DNA of 7,362 nt from OFTM291 sp041741375 (lineage in GTDB: Bacteria; Gemmatimonadota; Gemmatimonadetes; Gemmatimonadales; GWC2-71-9): positions 1 through 7,362 of the forward strand of contig JBGSKF010000203.1 of the NCBI GenBank assembly GCA_041741375.1, written 5' to 3'. The first letter of the stretch is position 1. The number at the start of each line of letters is the position of its first letter. The position numbers were made by a program, and so were the translations under genes. Below, piece after piece: positions 1-6,376 of the stretch. The notes under the pieces were generated by a model. It was not told the origin of the DNA. It made no database searches and saw nothing but the letters and a program-made list of their open reading frames with translations.

Positions 1-1213
1 GGCTCCCGGTCGACGGCCGGGCGCGCACCCGATCCCGGCCACCCCGTTCCGCTGCGTCAGTCGTCACCCGGGTCGGCTGCCGCCGTTCGATTTCCGCGTC
101 CCTGTTTCTGCCGCGGTCACTCGGACCACCGTCACGCGCCACGGTGGAGGGCCGAGCCCGCCGGGCCACCCGCTCCATCGGTCCGGAGGTGGTCGCTGGA
201 CGGCTCTCGACGGCGGGACGCGCGGCCACAGTCCGACCCCCGCGCGACCGGCCATCGAAGCCGCTACGCCGATCGTCGAATCCCCGTCGATCATCATCGA
301 ATCCTCCTCGGCCGTCGCCGAATCCGCGCCGTCCGTCGTCGAACCTGTCGCCCCCGAACTGGCGGGCTCCATATCCGCGGGCCCGGCCCGTCAACTGGGT
401 AAAGGGACGGGACGTGTGGGTAACATGTCCACCGAAGAAACCACCCCGCGGAAATCCGTATCCGTACCCGTAGCCATATCCGTACCCGTAGGGGCTGTAG
501 TAGTAGGGCGATCCGATCCCGATTCCGATGAAAAGACCGGTTCTCCCGCAGGAGAAGCAGTAGGGGTCGTAGTATCCACCGCAGCTCGGATAGTAGCGGT
601 AGCTCCGCCATCCGCAGTACACCGGGTAGGAGTAGGGATCAGCGTAGTAGTGATTCTCCTCGACCACCTCCACGACCTCGGTCACTTCGTTCTGCACCAG
701 GTAGGGGAGAACGTCGAAATCGAAGCCGCGGTCGCTCGTCATCGCGAGGACCAGATTCGTGGCTCCCTCCTCGGGGTCGGCATCGCGGGGCACCACCAGC
801 GCCTCGACGTTCCACCGGCCGTCGCGGGTCACCGAATCGAAGCGATAGGGATCGGGAGACACGGCGGCGTAGACCAGCCCGGCTCCGGTTTCCGAGGCGA
901 TGAAACTCTCGCGGGCTCCCGCATCCCGAATCTCATATTGGCGGCCACCGCGGATCGAGGTGTCGTCGAACGGGTCGACCGGGAAGATGACGCGGACCTC
1001 CCCTCCCGGCTCGACGTTGATCACCAGCAGGTACCCCGGGTCCTTCGTCTCCACCCGCACCCGGACGGGATCTCCCGGAAGGAGTTGGAGACCCCCGTCG
1101 CTGTTCCGCTGGTTGCCGGTAACCGACAGCTTGATCGCCGGTTCCTGGGCCAGGGAGACCGAGGGAAGGGCGAGCGCCGGAACCAGCAGGGCGATGAGAA
1201 TGCGAGACGACAT
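1..1213 (-). CDS. DUF4384-like secreted protein with Tyr/Gly-rich and Arg/Gly-rich C-terminus, partial
   Basis: Open frame from ATG at 1213 to the left edge without a stop, about 404 codons; the 3' end is missing. GGAGGT at 1217-1222 lies just upstream of the ATG and supports this start. Residues 1-22 look like a Sec signal peptide: a short Arg-containing start, a run of Leu/Ala/Val, and probable cleavage after SLA before QE. Residues about 25-165 resemble DUF4384: 'LLPGDPVRVRVETKDPGYLL' is followed by a Gly-Glu-Val-Arg-Val-Ile-Phe-Pro stretch, the pattern of these beta-rich domains. Residues about 190-222 are rich in Tyr and hold four Cys. Residues about 233-254 are a Tyr-Gly alternation. 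Residues about 280-315 repeat a Gly-Phe-Asp-Asp/Gly-Arg-Arg unit, then a basic disordered tail follows. The family's function is poorly known; an exported envelope or surface role is inference. It lies 179 nt downstream of the SnoaL gene on the same strand, so co-transcription is uncertain. Confidence 0.82.
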   Translation of the reverse strand, partial: MSSRILIALLVPALALPSVSLAQEPAIKLSVTGNQRNSDGGLQLLPGDPVRVRVETKDPGYLLVINVEPGGEVRVIFPVDPFDDTSIRGGRQYEIRDAGARESFIASETGAGLVYAAVSPDPYRFDSVTRDGRWNVEALVVPRDADPEEGATNLVLAMTSDRGFDFDVLPYLVQNEVTEVVEVVEENHYYADPYSYPVYCGWRSYRYYPSCGGYYDPYCFSCGRTGLFIGIGIGSPYYYSPYGYGYGYGYGYGFPRGGFFGGHVTHTSRPFTQLTGRARGYGARQFGGDRFDDGRRGFGDGRGGFDDDRRGFDDRRSGFDGRSRGGRTVAARPAVESRPATTSGPMERVARRARPSTVARDGGPSDRGRNRDAEIERRQPTRVTTDAAERGGRDRVRARPSTGS

Positions 1214-1392
1214 GGGACCTCCAATCAGCTAGCTCGGCAAACCCGGGCGAAATTGTCCAGCCCGAGAAGTGTCGAGAATCGTGCCACTGGTCGCGAAGAC
1301 ATAAGCTGTTTCTGCACAATGACTTGGGAGACGTGGACAGGGAATTGTTCTGTCCTCCATCAAGGACAGGTGTCCCCCTGGCGGCACGACGG
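1214..1392 (-). other. Spacer between SnoaL gene and DUF4384-like gene, with small inverted repeats
   Basis: This 179-nt spacer holds no convincing ORF. Two small dyads sit near the SnoaL stop: GGACAG at 1335-1340 pairs with CTGTCC at 1350-1355 across a 9-nt loop, and GGACA at 1364-1368 pairs with TGTCC at 1371-1375. Neither is followed by a T-run on the minus strand, so an intrinsic terminator is not supported. An operator or weak RNA hairpin is possible. The promoter of the DUF4384-like gene should lie here, but I find no clear -35/-10 pair. Confidence 0.35.
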
Positions 1393-1812
1393 TCAGGGAA
1401 TTCCTGTTTCCCGGCCCCCATTCCAGCGATGCCAGTACATGCGCATCTCCGAAATCTTTCCACCGACAGTTTCGCAGAAAATCGCCCCGCGGGCGTCCAC
1501 CCACTCACCGGTACGGCGGCGGCGGAACACGGTCCGGAACTCGGTGGCAAACCAGGGACCGGCACCGAAGATCTCGCCGGCGGTGGCGGTGATCTCCGAT
1601 TGGTGAAGGGGGACGTCACTCCAGTACCGGCGGATGGAAGCGACGTCCCGCAGGGGCGCGCTGAAGGGTGTCTCCTGGAAGACCGCCTCCTCGGCGAACA
1701 CCGACATGACCAGGTCGAGCTTGGCCCGGGACCACCCGTCCATGAATGTGTCCATCAACGTGCGGCCGACCGGTCGGATATCTTCCGGAGCAGCATCGAT
1801 CGGGTCGGTCAT
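1393..1812 (-). CDS. SnoaL-like / NTF2-fold domain protein
   Basis: Protein of 139 residues. It shows the cone-shaped alpha+beta NTF2-like pattern: an N-terminal helix with 'FMDGWSRAKLDLVMSVFAEE', then the Asp/Glu-Ala-Val-Phe segment typical after helix 2, a helix 'DVASIRRYWSDV', and C-terminal strands ending 'KISEMRMYWHRW'. The SnoaL superfamily includes polyketide cyclases, ketosteroid-isomerase-like enzymes and many small uncharacterised proteins, so no substrate can be assigned. Two ATGs are adjacent at 1815 and 1812. GGAG at 1818-1821 is only 2 nt from the first but 5 nt from the second, so 1812 is preferred. The frame stays open upstream to 1920, but that part would overlap the divergent DinB gene and is not needed for the fold. 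Its 5' end faces the DinB-fold gene across 71 nt, which suggests a shared promoter region. Confidence 0.82.
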   Translation of the reverse strand: MTDPIDAAPEDIRPVGRTLMDTFMDGWSRAKLDLVMSVFAEEAVFQETPFSAPLRDVASIRRYWSDVPLHQSEITATAGEIFGAGPWFATEFRTVFRRRRTGEWVDARGAIFCETVGGKISEMRMYWHRWNGGRETGIP

Positions 1813-1883
1813 CATCTCTCCGGAAGCGGTACACCGGGCGGTCGGGCCTCGAACATCCCCCACATCCTTGAAAGGTAACGCCC

Positions 1884-2396
1884 ATGTCGCCACCTGACCC
1901 TCTGAACGCGCTGACCTCAAACCGGGACCGGTTCCTGGCCCTCCTCGACGAGATCGATCCGAGGGCCTGGGGACGAGCTCCCGAGGGCGGTGGCTGGAGC
2001 GTGGCGGAGATCGCCGATCACATCACCGTGGTGGAACGGAAGAGCGGCCGCCTGCTCTCCGGGCCTTTTCTGGAGCAGCAGGCGGTCTCCCCAGGGGAGG
2101 AAACCTCGGGAAAGGAAGAGGTGATTCGGGTACGGATGGCCGACCCCACACCTCGTCCCGCTCCGGACATCGTTCAGCCATGCGGCAAGTGGCTTACCCC
2201 GGCGGAACTGGGGAACGCCTTCGCGGAGGCTCGCAATGCGACCATCGCCCTGGGGCGAGCCCGGGGCGCGGAGCTCAGCATCCGGGTCGCTCCGCATCCC
2301 GCCTTCGGGCCCCTCACGGGAACCCAGTGGCTCTTCTTCCTGGCGGAACATTGCGAGCGGCACTGCAGACAGATGGAGCGGATACTGGGCATGTAG
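1884..2396 (+). CDS. DinB-fold (DinB_2-like) putative metal-dependent protein
   Basis: Protein of 170 residues with the DinB/YfiT four-helix-bundle pattern. The N-terminal helix ends in Gly-Trp-Ser-Val-Ala-Glu-Ile-Ala-Asp-His-Ile, the classic 'WSxxEIxxHI' signature, with His46 as first ligand. The last helix carries HxxxH, His156 and His160, in 'FFLAEHCERHCRQMERIL'. Together these give the usual three-His metal site (Ni, Zn or Mn). Related proteins include the thiol-dependent transferase YfiT/BstA (bacillithiol), mycothiol-dependent enzymes and many unknowns. An active thiol- or metal-dependent transferase is plausible but not proven. AAAGG at 1871-1875 lies 8 nt before the ATG at 1884. The gene is divergent from the SnoaL gene and convergent with nadC. 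No signal peptide is seen, so it is probably cytosolic. Confidence 0.87.
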   Translation: MSPPDPLNALTSNRDRFLALLDEIDPRAWGRAPEGGGWSVAEIADHITVVERKSGRLLSGPFLEQQAVSPGEETSGKEEVIRVRMADPTPRPAPDIVQPCGKWLTPAELGNAFAEARNATIALGRARGAELSIRVAPHPAFGPLTGTQWLFFLAEHCERHCRQMERILGM

Positions 2397-2403
2397 GCCG
2401 TTG

Positions 2404-2426
2404 GCGGTACGCGGTAAGCGCGGTAG
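2404..2426. repeat. Short degenerate GCGGTAN heptamer array
   Basis: Three copies of a 7-nt unit lie just after the DinB stop: GCGGTAC (2404-2410), GCGGTAA (2411-2417) and, after a GC insertion, GCGGTAG (2420-2426). It is non-coding and lies in the convergent DinB/nadC spacer. Its unit is unrelated to the ATTCCCT-type heptamers at 3498-3654. Confidence 0.5.
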
Positions 2427-2455
2427 GAGACGCCGTCATTGCGAGGGCCGCTTCC

Positions 2456-2482
2456 CCCCTCTCCCACACAGCGGGAGAGGGG
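2456..2482. repeat. Perfect 10-bp palindrome, REP-like or bidirectional terminator candidate
   Basis: The arms CCCCTCTCCC (2456-2465) and GGGAGAGGGG (2473-2482) are perfectly complementary around a 7-nt loop. It lies in the spacer where the DinB gene and nadC converge, so it could stop transcription from both sides. There is no T-run on either flank, so classic intrinsic termination is doubtful. CGTCATTGCGAG at 2434-2445, just upstream, resembles the start of dispersed intergenic repeats seen in many bacteria (recollection, not searched). A REP-like dispersed palindrome is therefore an equal alternative. Confidence 0.5.
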
Positions 2483-2584
2483 AACGGCACCTGGAGATCC
2501 GGAGCGTTTTCCCCCACTCGTTTGGGAGTACCCCGGGATGTCCGCGCGGGTCATGCCCCCCTCCATCGCACCTCGAACTTCCCA

Positions 2585-3442
2585 TCAAACTTCATCCACG
2601 TCCAGGGCGACATTGAGCCAGGGCGAACTGTGGGTGATTGCACCGCTGGAGATCAGGTTCACTCCCGTGGCGGCGATGGCGGCCACCCGATCGAGGGTGA
2701 CCCCGCCCGAGGCCTCGGTCACCGCTCGGCGCGCGATCAGGGTCACCGCCTCGGCCAGCTGGGGCACCGACATGTTGTCGAGCAGGACGGCGTCCGCACC
2801 CGCCGCGAGGGCCTCGTGCAGTTGTTCGATCGAGTCGACCTCGACCTGGATCCGCACCATGTGACCGGCGCGCTCGCGGGCCCGTTCCACCGCCCGCAGC
2901 ACCGATCCGACCACGGCGATGTGGTTGTCCTTGATCAGGATCCCGTCGTCGAGCCCGAAGCGATGGTTCCGGCCGCCCCCGGCGCGGACGGCGTACTTCT
3001 CGAGGGATCGGAGTCCGGGAGTGGTCTTGCGGGTGCAGACGATCCGCGCCGCGGTGCCGCGGACGGCGTCGACCATACGCCCAGTGGCGGTGGCAACCCC
3101 GGAGAGACGCCCGAGGAAGTTGAGCGCCACCCGCTCTCCCGTCAGGATGGCTCCGGCGGGTCCGCGCAGGCGAGCCACCGGTTGCCCCGCGGCCACCGAC
3201 CCCCCATCGGCCACGACGGTCTCGAGCTCGACCGAGGGGTCCAGCAGGCGAAACGCCAGGGCGGCCACCCCGACACCGGCTATCACGCCGGCTTCGCGGG
3301 CCACGATGGCCCCCCGTGTCACAGTGTCCGGTGGGATGAGGCTGGAGGTGGTGAGATCGCCGGTGCGTCCCAGGTCCTCCAGGAGAGCACCACGGACCAC
3401 CGGTTCGATCAGGAGATCGGGAAGGGGCGCAAGGACGGGCAT
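2585..3442 (-). CDS. nadC: Nicotinate-nucleotide pyrophosphorylase (carboxylating), quinolinate phosphoribosyltransferase
   Basis: This cytosolic enzyme converts quinolinate and PRPP to nicotinate mononucleotide, CO2 and PPi (EC 2.4.2.19), joining de novo NAD synthesis to the common pathway. The protein has 285 residues, the normal family length. The N-terminal domain shows 'EDLGRTGDLT' (22-31) and 'GERVALNFLGRLSGVAT' (102-118). The barrel domain shows 'TRKTTPGLR' (137-145), 'EKYAVRAGGGRNHRFGLDD' (148-166), then Ile-Lys-Asp-Asn-His (170-174), 'QVEVDS', 'DAVLLDNMS' and a C-terminal 'SGAITHSSPWLNVALD'; these carry the basic and acidic residues that bind quinolinate and PRPP. The frame is open to an ATG at 3571, but the added 43 residues are translation of the heptamer array and lack family similarity, so ATG 3442 is chosen although no strong ribosome site precedes it. 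No nadA or nadB is nearby. The gene is convergent with the DinB gene and divergent from the HAD gene. Confidence 0.96.
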   Translation of the reverse strand: MPVLAPLPDLLIEPVVRGALLEDLGRTGDLTTSSLIPPDTVTRGAIVAREAGVIAGVGVAALAFRLLDPSVELETVVADGGSVAAGQPVARLRGPAGAILTGERVALNFLGRLSGVATATGRMVDAVRGTAARIVCTRKTTPGLRSLEKYAVRAGGGRNHRFGLDDGILIKDNHIAVVGSVLRAVERARERAGHMVRIQVEVDSIEQLHEALAAGADAVLLDNMSVPQLAEAVTLIARRAVTEASGGVTLDRVAAIAATGVNLISSGAITHSSPWLNVALDVDEV

Positions 3443-3497
3443 CGGCGCAATATCAACCGGCGGGGCGGGTTCCGGCAAACCGGTCCGCCATACCGCA

Positions 3498-3535
3498 GGG
3501 AATAGAGAGTGGGGAGTGGGGAGTGGGGAGTAGGG
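3498..3535. repeat. Left heptamer array, GGGGAGT units (inverted partner of 3579-3654)
   Basis: The array begins with GGGAATA and a degenerate GAGAGT, followed by three exact GGGGAGT units (3511-3531) and AGGG. On the minus strand it reads as ACTCCCC units, so it is the inverted relative of the right array. The plus strand has three GGGG tracts and one GGG tract separated by 3-4 nt (3511-3535), which meets the usual G-quadruplex pattern. It lies in the nadC/HAD divergent spacer, on the nadC side. Confidence 0.9.
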
Positions 3536-3578
3536 CGCAAAACCCAGGATATCCCGAGCCATTTCCAGCATCCCGTCT

Positions 3579-3654
3579 ATTCCCTACTCCCTACTCCCTA
3601 CTCCCTATTCCCTATTCCCTATTCCCTATTCCCTACTCCCTATTCCCTACTCCC
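3579..3654. repeat. Right heptamer array, 10 full ATTCCCT/ACTCCCT units plus a partial one
   Basis: In order the units are ATTCCCT, three ACTCCCT, four ATTCCCT, ACTCCCT, ATTCCCT and a partial ACTCCC. The period is exactly 7 nt, with variation only at the second base of the unit. The minus strand therefore has eleven GGG tracts spaced by 4 nt, a strong G-quadruplex pattern on the strand opposite to that of the left array. Because 7 nt is not a multiple of 3, translation gives a false heptapeptide-like pattern of the Pro-Tyr-Ser-Leu type in every frame, which can mislead start-site calls for both flanking genes. The array is separated from the left one by 43 nt of unique sequence. Confidence 0.93.
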
Positions 3655-3684
3655 ACCAACCCATCCTGTTCCGCCGGGAGGGGA

Positions 3685-3690
3685 TACACT
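3685..3690 (+). promoter_or_regulatory. Possible -10 element (TACACT) for the HAD gene
   Basis: TACACT matches four of six bases of a sigma-70 -10 box and ends 10 nt before the ATG at 3701, which would give a nearly leaderless mRNA. No good -35 box is seen 17 nt upstream. A weak AGG at 3691-3693 is the only ribosome-site candidate. Speculative. Confidence 0.25.
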
Positions 3691-3700
3691 AGGTTCGGGC

Positions 3701-4366
3701 ATGCCACGATACAGCTCCGTGCTCTTCGATCTCGACGGCACCCTGATCGATTCGGTCCGTCTCATTCTCGACAGTTACCACCACACGATGGCGGTGCACG
3801 GTCTCCCCGCCCGGACCGACGCGGAGTGGCTCGAGGGGCTCGGCACGCCGCTCCGGGCCCAGTTCAGTGCCTGGGCGGAGAACGAGACCCGCATGGCCGA
3901 GCTGATCGCGACCTATCGGGAGTACAATCTGGAGCATCACGACTCCCGGGTGACCGTGTACCCCGGTGTCACCGAGGTGGTCCGGTCGCTGCAGGCCTCC
4001 GGCACCCGGCTCGGCATCGTCACGAGCAAGAACCGCTCAGGCGCGCTGCGAGGCCTTCGCCTCGTGGGCCTGGAGGATGCCATGGAGATCGTGATCGGGG
4101 CCGACTCCGTCTCCCGTCACAAACCCGACCCGGAGCCGGTGCTGGCTGCGCTGGCCGCCACCGGCATCGACGCCCGCGACACCTTGTTCGTGGGAGACAG
4201 CCCGCACGACATGCTGTCGGGACGCGCGGCGGGCACCGCCACCGGGGCCGCCCTCTGGGGACCGTTCAGCCGCGCCGTGCTGGAGGCGACCACCCCGGAT
4301 CACTGGTTTGCGGACCCGGCACACCTGCTCCATCTCATGGAGAGCCCGGACCCGTCGCCGCGCTGA
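3701..4366 (+). CDS. HAD-superfamily phosphatase, PpaX/Gph type
   Basis: Protein of 221 residues with all four HAD motifs. Motif I is 'LFDLDGTLIDS' (nucleophile Asp10, acid/base Asp12), motif II 'IVTSKN' (Thr108/Ser109), motif III Lys141 in 'HKPDPEPV', and motif IV 'FVGDSPHDM' with Asp166 and Asp170. The cap stretch 'ELIATYREYNLEHHDSRV' (67-84) closely recalls the PpaX pyrophosphatase cap, but phosphoglycolate phosphatase and other small-phosphate hydrolases share this layout. A cytosolic Mg-dependent hydrolase is secure; the substrate (PPi or a small phosphate ester) is inference. The frame is open upstream through the heptamer array, but ATG 3701 places motif I at the normal position near residue 10, so it is chosen. 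Its last 32 nt overlap the end of the convergent decarboxylase gene. Confidence 0.92.
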   Translation: MPRYSSVLFDLDGTLIDSVRLILDSYHHTMAVHGLPARTDAEWLEGLGTPLRAQFSAWAENETRMAELIATYREYNLEHHDSRVTVYPGVTEVVRSLQASGTRLGIVTSKNRSGALRGLRLVGLEDAMEIVIGADSVSRHKPDPEPVLAALAATGIDARDTLFVGDSPHDMLSGRAAGTATGAALWGPFSRAVLEATTPDHWFADPAHLLHLMESPDPSPR

Positions 4367-5786
4367 ACTCCACGATCGCATCGAGAAGCGCCGTCAGGTC
4401 GGCCTCGGCGGTCCGCGGGTTGTTCATCACGATCCGGAAGGTGGCCGCTCCGTCCAGCGTCGCGTAGTTGATCATGAACCGGCCGCTCTCCAGCAGTCGG
4501 CGACGGATGGCCACGGTGTGCTCATGCTCCCGGCGGAGACGGGCCTCGCCGGTGAGCTTCTCCCGCGGAGGGAGGTACCGAAAGCAGACGTTGGTCCCTT
4601 CCGGCTCCCGCACCAGATGGAATCCCTCCCGATCCGCCACCATGTCACGAAACTTCCCCGCCAGCTCAAAGAGCCGGTCCACCCGGCGGGCGTAGCCGTC
4701 GTCGCCGAGGGCCATCCAGGAGAACCAGAGCTTGAAGGCGTCGACCCGGCGCCCGCACTGGAGGCTCAGGTCGCCGAGATCGCAGGTGGGGCCCCCGGAG
4801 TCATGGAAGAGATAGTCGGCATGCATGCCGTTGGTGGCCTCGAGCACGCCGCGCTCCCGGGTCAGGATCGTGGCGCAGGCGAGGGGAAGCCCCATCATCT
4901 TGTGCGGATTCCAGGTCACCGAGTCGGCCCGGTGGGATCCGGCCATGAGGTGCTTGTGCTTGGAGGAGAAGAGCACGCCCCCGCCGTAGGAGGCATCCAC
5001 ATGGAGCCAGAGCCCGTGCCGCTCGGTGATGTCGGCGATGGCATCGATCGGATCAAAGACGCCGGGCACGGTGGTTCCCGAGGTCGCCACCACCATGAAG
5101 GGGGTCCGGCCCTCCGCCCGCGCCGCTCGGATGGCCTCCTCCAGGGCGTCGGGCTTCATGCGGCCCACGGCATCGACCGGCACCGCGATGGCGGCCTCCG
5201 ACCCGAACCCTGCCACGCTCATGGCCCGTGGCGTCGAATAATGCGCCTCGGCGGACAGGAAAATGACCGGATCCGCGAGCCCCGACACACCCCGGCGCTT
5301 CGACTCGGGAAAGGCGCGGTGCCGCGCGGCGATCACCGCCATGAGATTGGCGATGCTTCCTCCCGGAGTGAAGATCCCCTCGCCCGCGGTGAAACCCGCC
5401 AGTCGTGTCATCCTCGCCATCAGCTCGATCTCCATGAGCGTGCCCACGGGCGCCGCCTCGAAGGTGTACATCGAGGTGTTCGCCAGGGCCGTCACCCATT
5501 CGCCCAGGATGCCGGTGGGGTCCACGCCACCGTAAAGCTGATTGAAGAACCGAGGGTGACCGGTACGGACGCTGTGCTGAAGCACCGTCCGCGCCTGGGC
5601 CAGCACGGCCTCGGGTGGGCGGCCCTGAGTGTCAAGGGAGAGACACAACACCTCCCTCAGCGCGTCGGGGGCCCGATGGTCGACGACCGGGGTGGCCGGA
5701 TCGTCGAGGGCCGCGACGTAATCGAGGGCAAGCTGCACCACGGGCGGCAGCAGCAGGGCGAGTTCGGCGTGCGGGGTTCGCGTCAC
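4335..5786 (-). CDS. PLP-dependent group II decarboxylase, GAD/CSAD-like
   Basis: Protein of 483 residues, fold-type I PLP enzyme of the glutamate / cysteine sulfinate / aspartate decarboxylase group. 'TGHPRFFNQLYGGVDP' (75-90), 'ANTSMYTFEAAPV' (102-114) and 'GEGIFTPGGSIANL' (135-148) correspond to segments of animal GAD and CSAD. His182 should stack on the PLP ring, Asp264 in 'LHVDASYGGG' should bind the pyridine N, and Lys296 in 'SVTWNPHKMMG' should form the Schiff base; 'LQCGRRVDAFKLW' follows. The catalytic set is intact. The product could be GABA, taurine precursor hypotaurine, or beta-alanine; bacterial PanP-type enzymes of this family make beta-alanine for CoA. Specificity cannot be read with confidence. 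The start is GTG at 5786; no ATG in the N-terminal part would keep the domain intact. The gene overlaps the HAD gene by 32 nt tail to tail and is divergent from the CoxG-like gene across 98 nt. Confidence 0.93.
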   Translation of the reverse strand: MTRTPHAELALLLPPVVQLALDYVAALDDPATPVVDHRAPDALREVLCLSLDTQGRPPEAVLAQARTVLQHSVRTGHPRFFNQLYGGVDPTGILGEWVTALANTSMYTFEAAPVGTLMEIELMARMTRLAGFTAGEGIFTPGGSIANLMAVIAARHRAFPESKRRGVSGLADPVIFLSAEAHYSTPRAMSVAGFGSEAAIAVPVDAVGRMKPDALEEAIRAARAEGRTPFMVVATSGTTVPGVFDPIDAIADITERHGLWLHVDASYGGGVLFSSKHKHLMAGSHRADSVTWNPHKMMGLPLACATILTRERGVLEATNGMHADYLFHDSGGPTCDLGDLSLQCGRRVDAFKLWFSWMALGDDGYARRVDRLFELAGKFRDMVADREGFHLVREPEGTNVCFRYLPPREKLTGEARLRREHEHTVAIRRRLLESGRFMINYATLDGAATFRIVMNNPRTAEADLTALLDAIVEFSAATGPGSP

Positions 5787-5866
5787 GGCGTCACGCTCGT
5801 TCCGGGTCTGCCGAGTCTGCCACTTCCACGATGGTAGGAGGGCTGGCGGGGGGTCATTACCATTCC

Positions 5867-5888
5867 GGGAGAATTGTTCATGGCATGA
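5867..5888 (+). promoter_or_regulatory. Ribosome site and two-codon mini-ORF overlapping the CoxG-like start
   Basis: GGGAG at 5867-5871 is 8 nt from an ATG at 5880 but 13 nt from the gene's own ATG at 5885. The upstream ATG opens ATG-GCA-TGA (5880-5888), whose stop overlaps the downstream start as ATGA. The arrangement would suit termination-reinitiation or a brake on initiation, or it may be chance with a long spacing. Confidence 0.4.
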
Positions 5889-6376
5889 ACCCTAAATCGT
5901 TCCTCTCGCAATCGAAACCCATGCACCTTTCCTTCCGCGGCACCCCCACCATCTCCGCCACTCGGCGTCAGGTCTGGGACCGGCTGATGGATCCCGATGT
6001 CGTGGCGCAATCGACTCCGGGGATGGAGTCGGTGGAGCGCATTGCGGAGGGCCGGTTCCGGATTCACTCGTCGGTGGGCCTCGGGATCCTGGCCCTGCGT
6101 CTGGTACTCGACGCCGAGATCATCGACCCGGTGGCGCCGTATCGAGCGAGCCTTCTGCTGCGTGGCACCGTCCAGGGGTCCGAGATCGACGTCCGCTCCA
6201 CGGTGGAATTGGAGGAGACGGGGCCCGGAAGTGTCCTCCTCCATTGGGAGGCCACGACCGAGATTCGCGGCCCGCTGGCCCGACTCGGTCCGGAAATGCT
6301 GGGTGGTGCGGCTCGTCTCTTCACCGAAAAGTTCTGGAACGACTTCGCGCAACGGAGCGCCGTCGCGACGGCGTGA
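5885..6376 (+). CDS. CoxG-like SRPBCC (START/Bet v1-fold) protein
   Basis: Protein of 163 residues resembling the carbon monoxide dehydrogenase subunit G family (CoxG). Visible features are 'VWDRLMDPDVVAQSTPGMES' (30-49), matching the family's 'VW..L.DPe.L..c.PG.es' signature, a central run of beta strands, 'EIRGPLARLGPEMLGG' and a C-terminal helix ending in a Phe/Trp-rich segment. CoxG proteins help recruit or mature CO dehydrogenase at the membrane in carboxydotrophs, but many homologues lie far from cox genes, as here, and their ligand is unknown. I therefore do not infer CO oxidation. ATG 5885 is chosen because a ribosome site lies upstream; ATG 5921 fits the usual family N-terminus ('MHLSF') better but has no ribosome site. 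No cox structural genes are in the window. Confidence 0.85.
   Translation: MNPKSFLSQSKPMHLSFRGTPTISATRRQVWDRLMDPDVVAQSTPGMESVERIAEGRFRIHSSVGLGILALRLVLDAEIIDPVAPYRASLLLRGTVQGSEIDVRSTVELEETGPGSVLLHWEATTEIRGPLARLGPEMLGGAARLFTEKFWNDFAQRSAVATA

Noticed and set aside
416..1606. 396-residue plus-strand open frame
   Set aside because: It is antisense to the DUF4384-like gene, in the frame exactly opposite to its codons, and continues into the SnoaL gene. The product has no recognisable fold, whereas the minus strand has a signal peptide, a ribosome site and a domain.
2180..3505. 441-residue plus-strand frame opposite nadC
   Set aside because: Shadow of nadC in GC-rich DNA with low-complexity composition and no domain.
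3443..3571. N-terminal extension of NadC to ATG 3571 or 3562
   Set aside because: The extra residues are translated heptamer array and Pro-rich spacer; NadC reaches normal length from ATG 3442.
3498..3654. CRISPR array
   Set aside because: Units are contiguous 7-mers with no spacers, and there are no cas genes.
3509..3700. N-terminal extension of the HAD protein through the heptamer array
   Set aside because: It yields only the Pro-Tyr-Ser-Leu type repeat that any frame of a 7-nt array gives; HAD motif I is correctly placed from ATG 3701.
4308..5837. 509-residue plus-strand frame opposite the decarboxylase
   Set aside because: Antisense shadow rich in His, Arg and Gly, without any family resemblance; the minus strand encodes an intact PLP enzyme.
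5615..5884. 90-residue upstream extension of the CoxG-like protein
   Set aside because: It overlaps the divergent decarboxylase start, is Arg/Gly-rich, and lies ahead of the ribosome site at 5867-5871.
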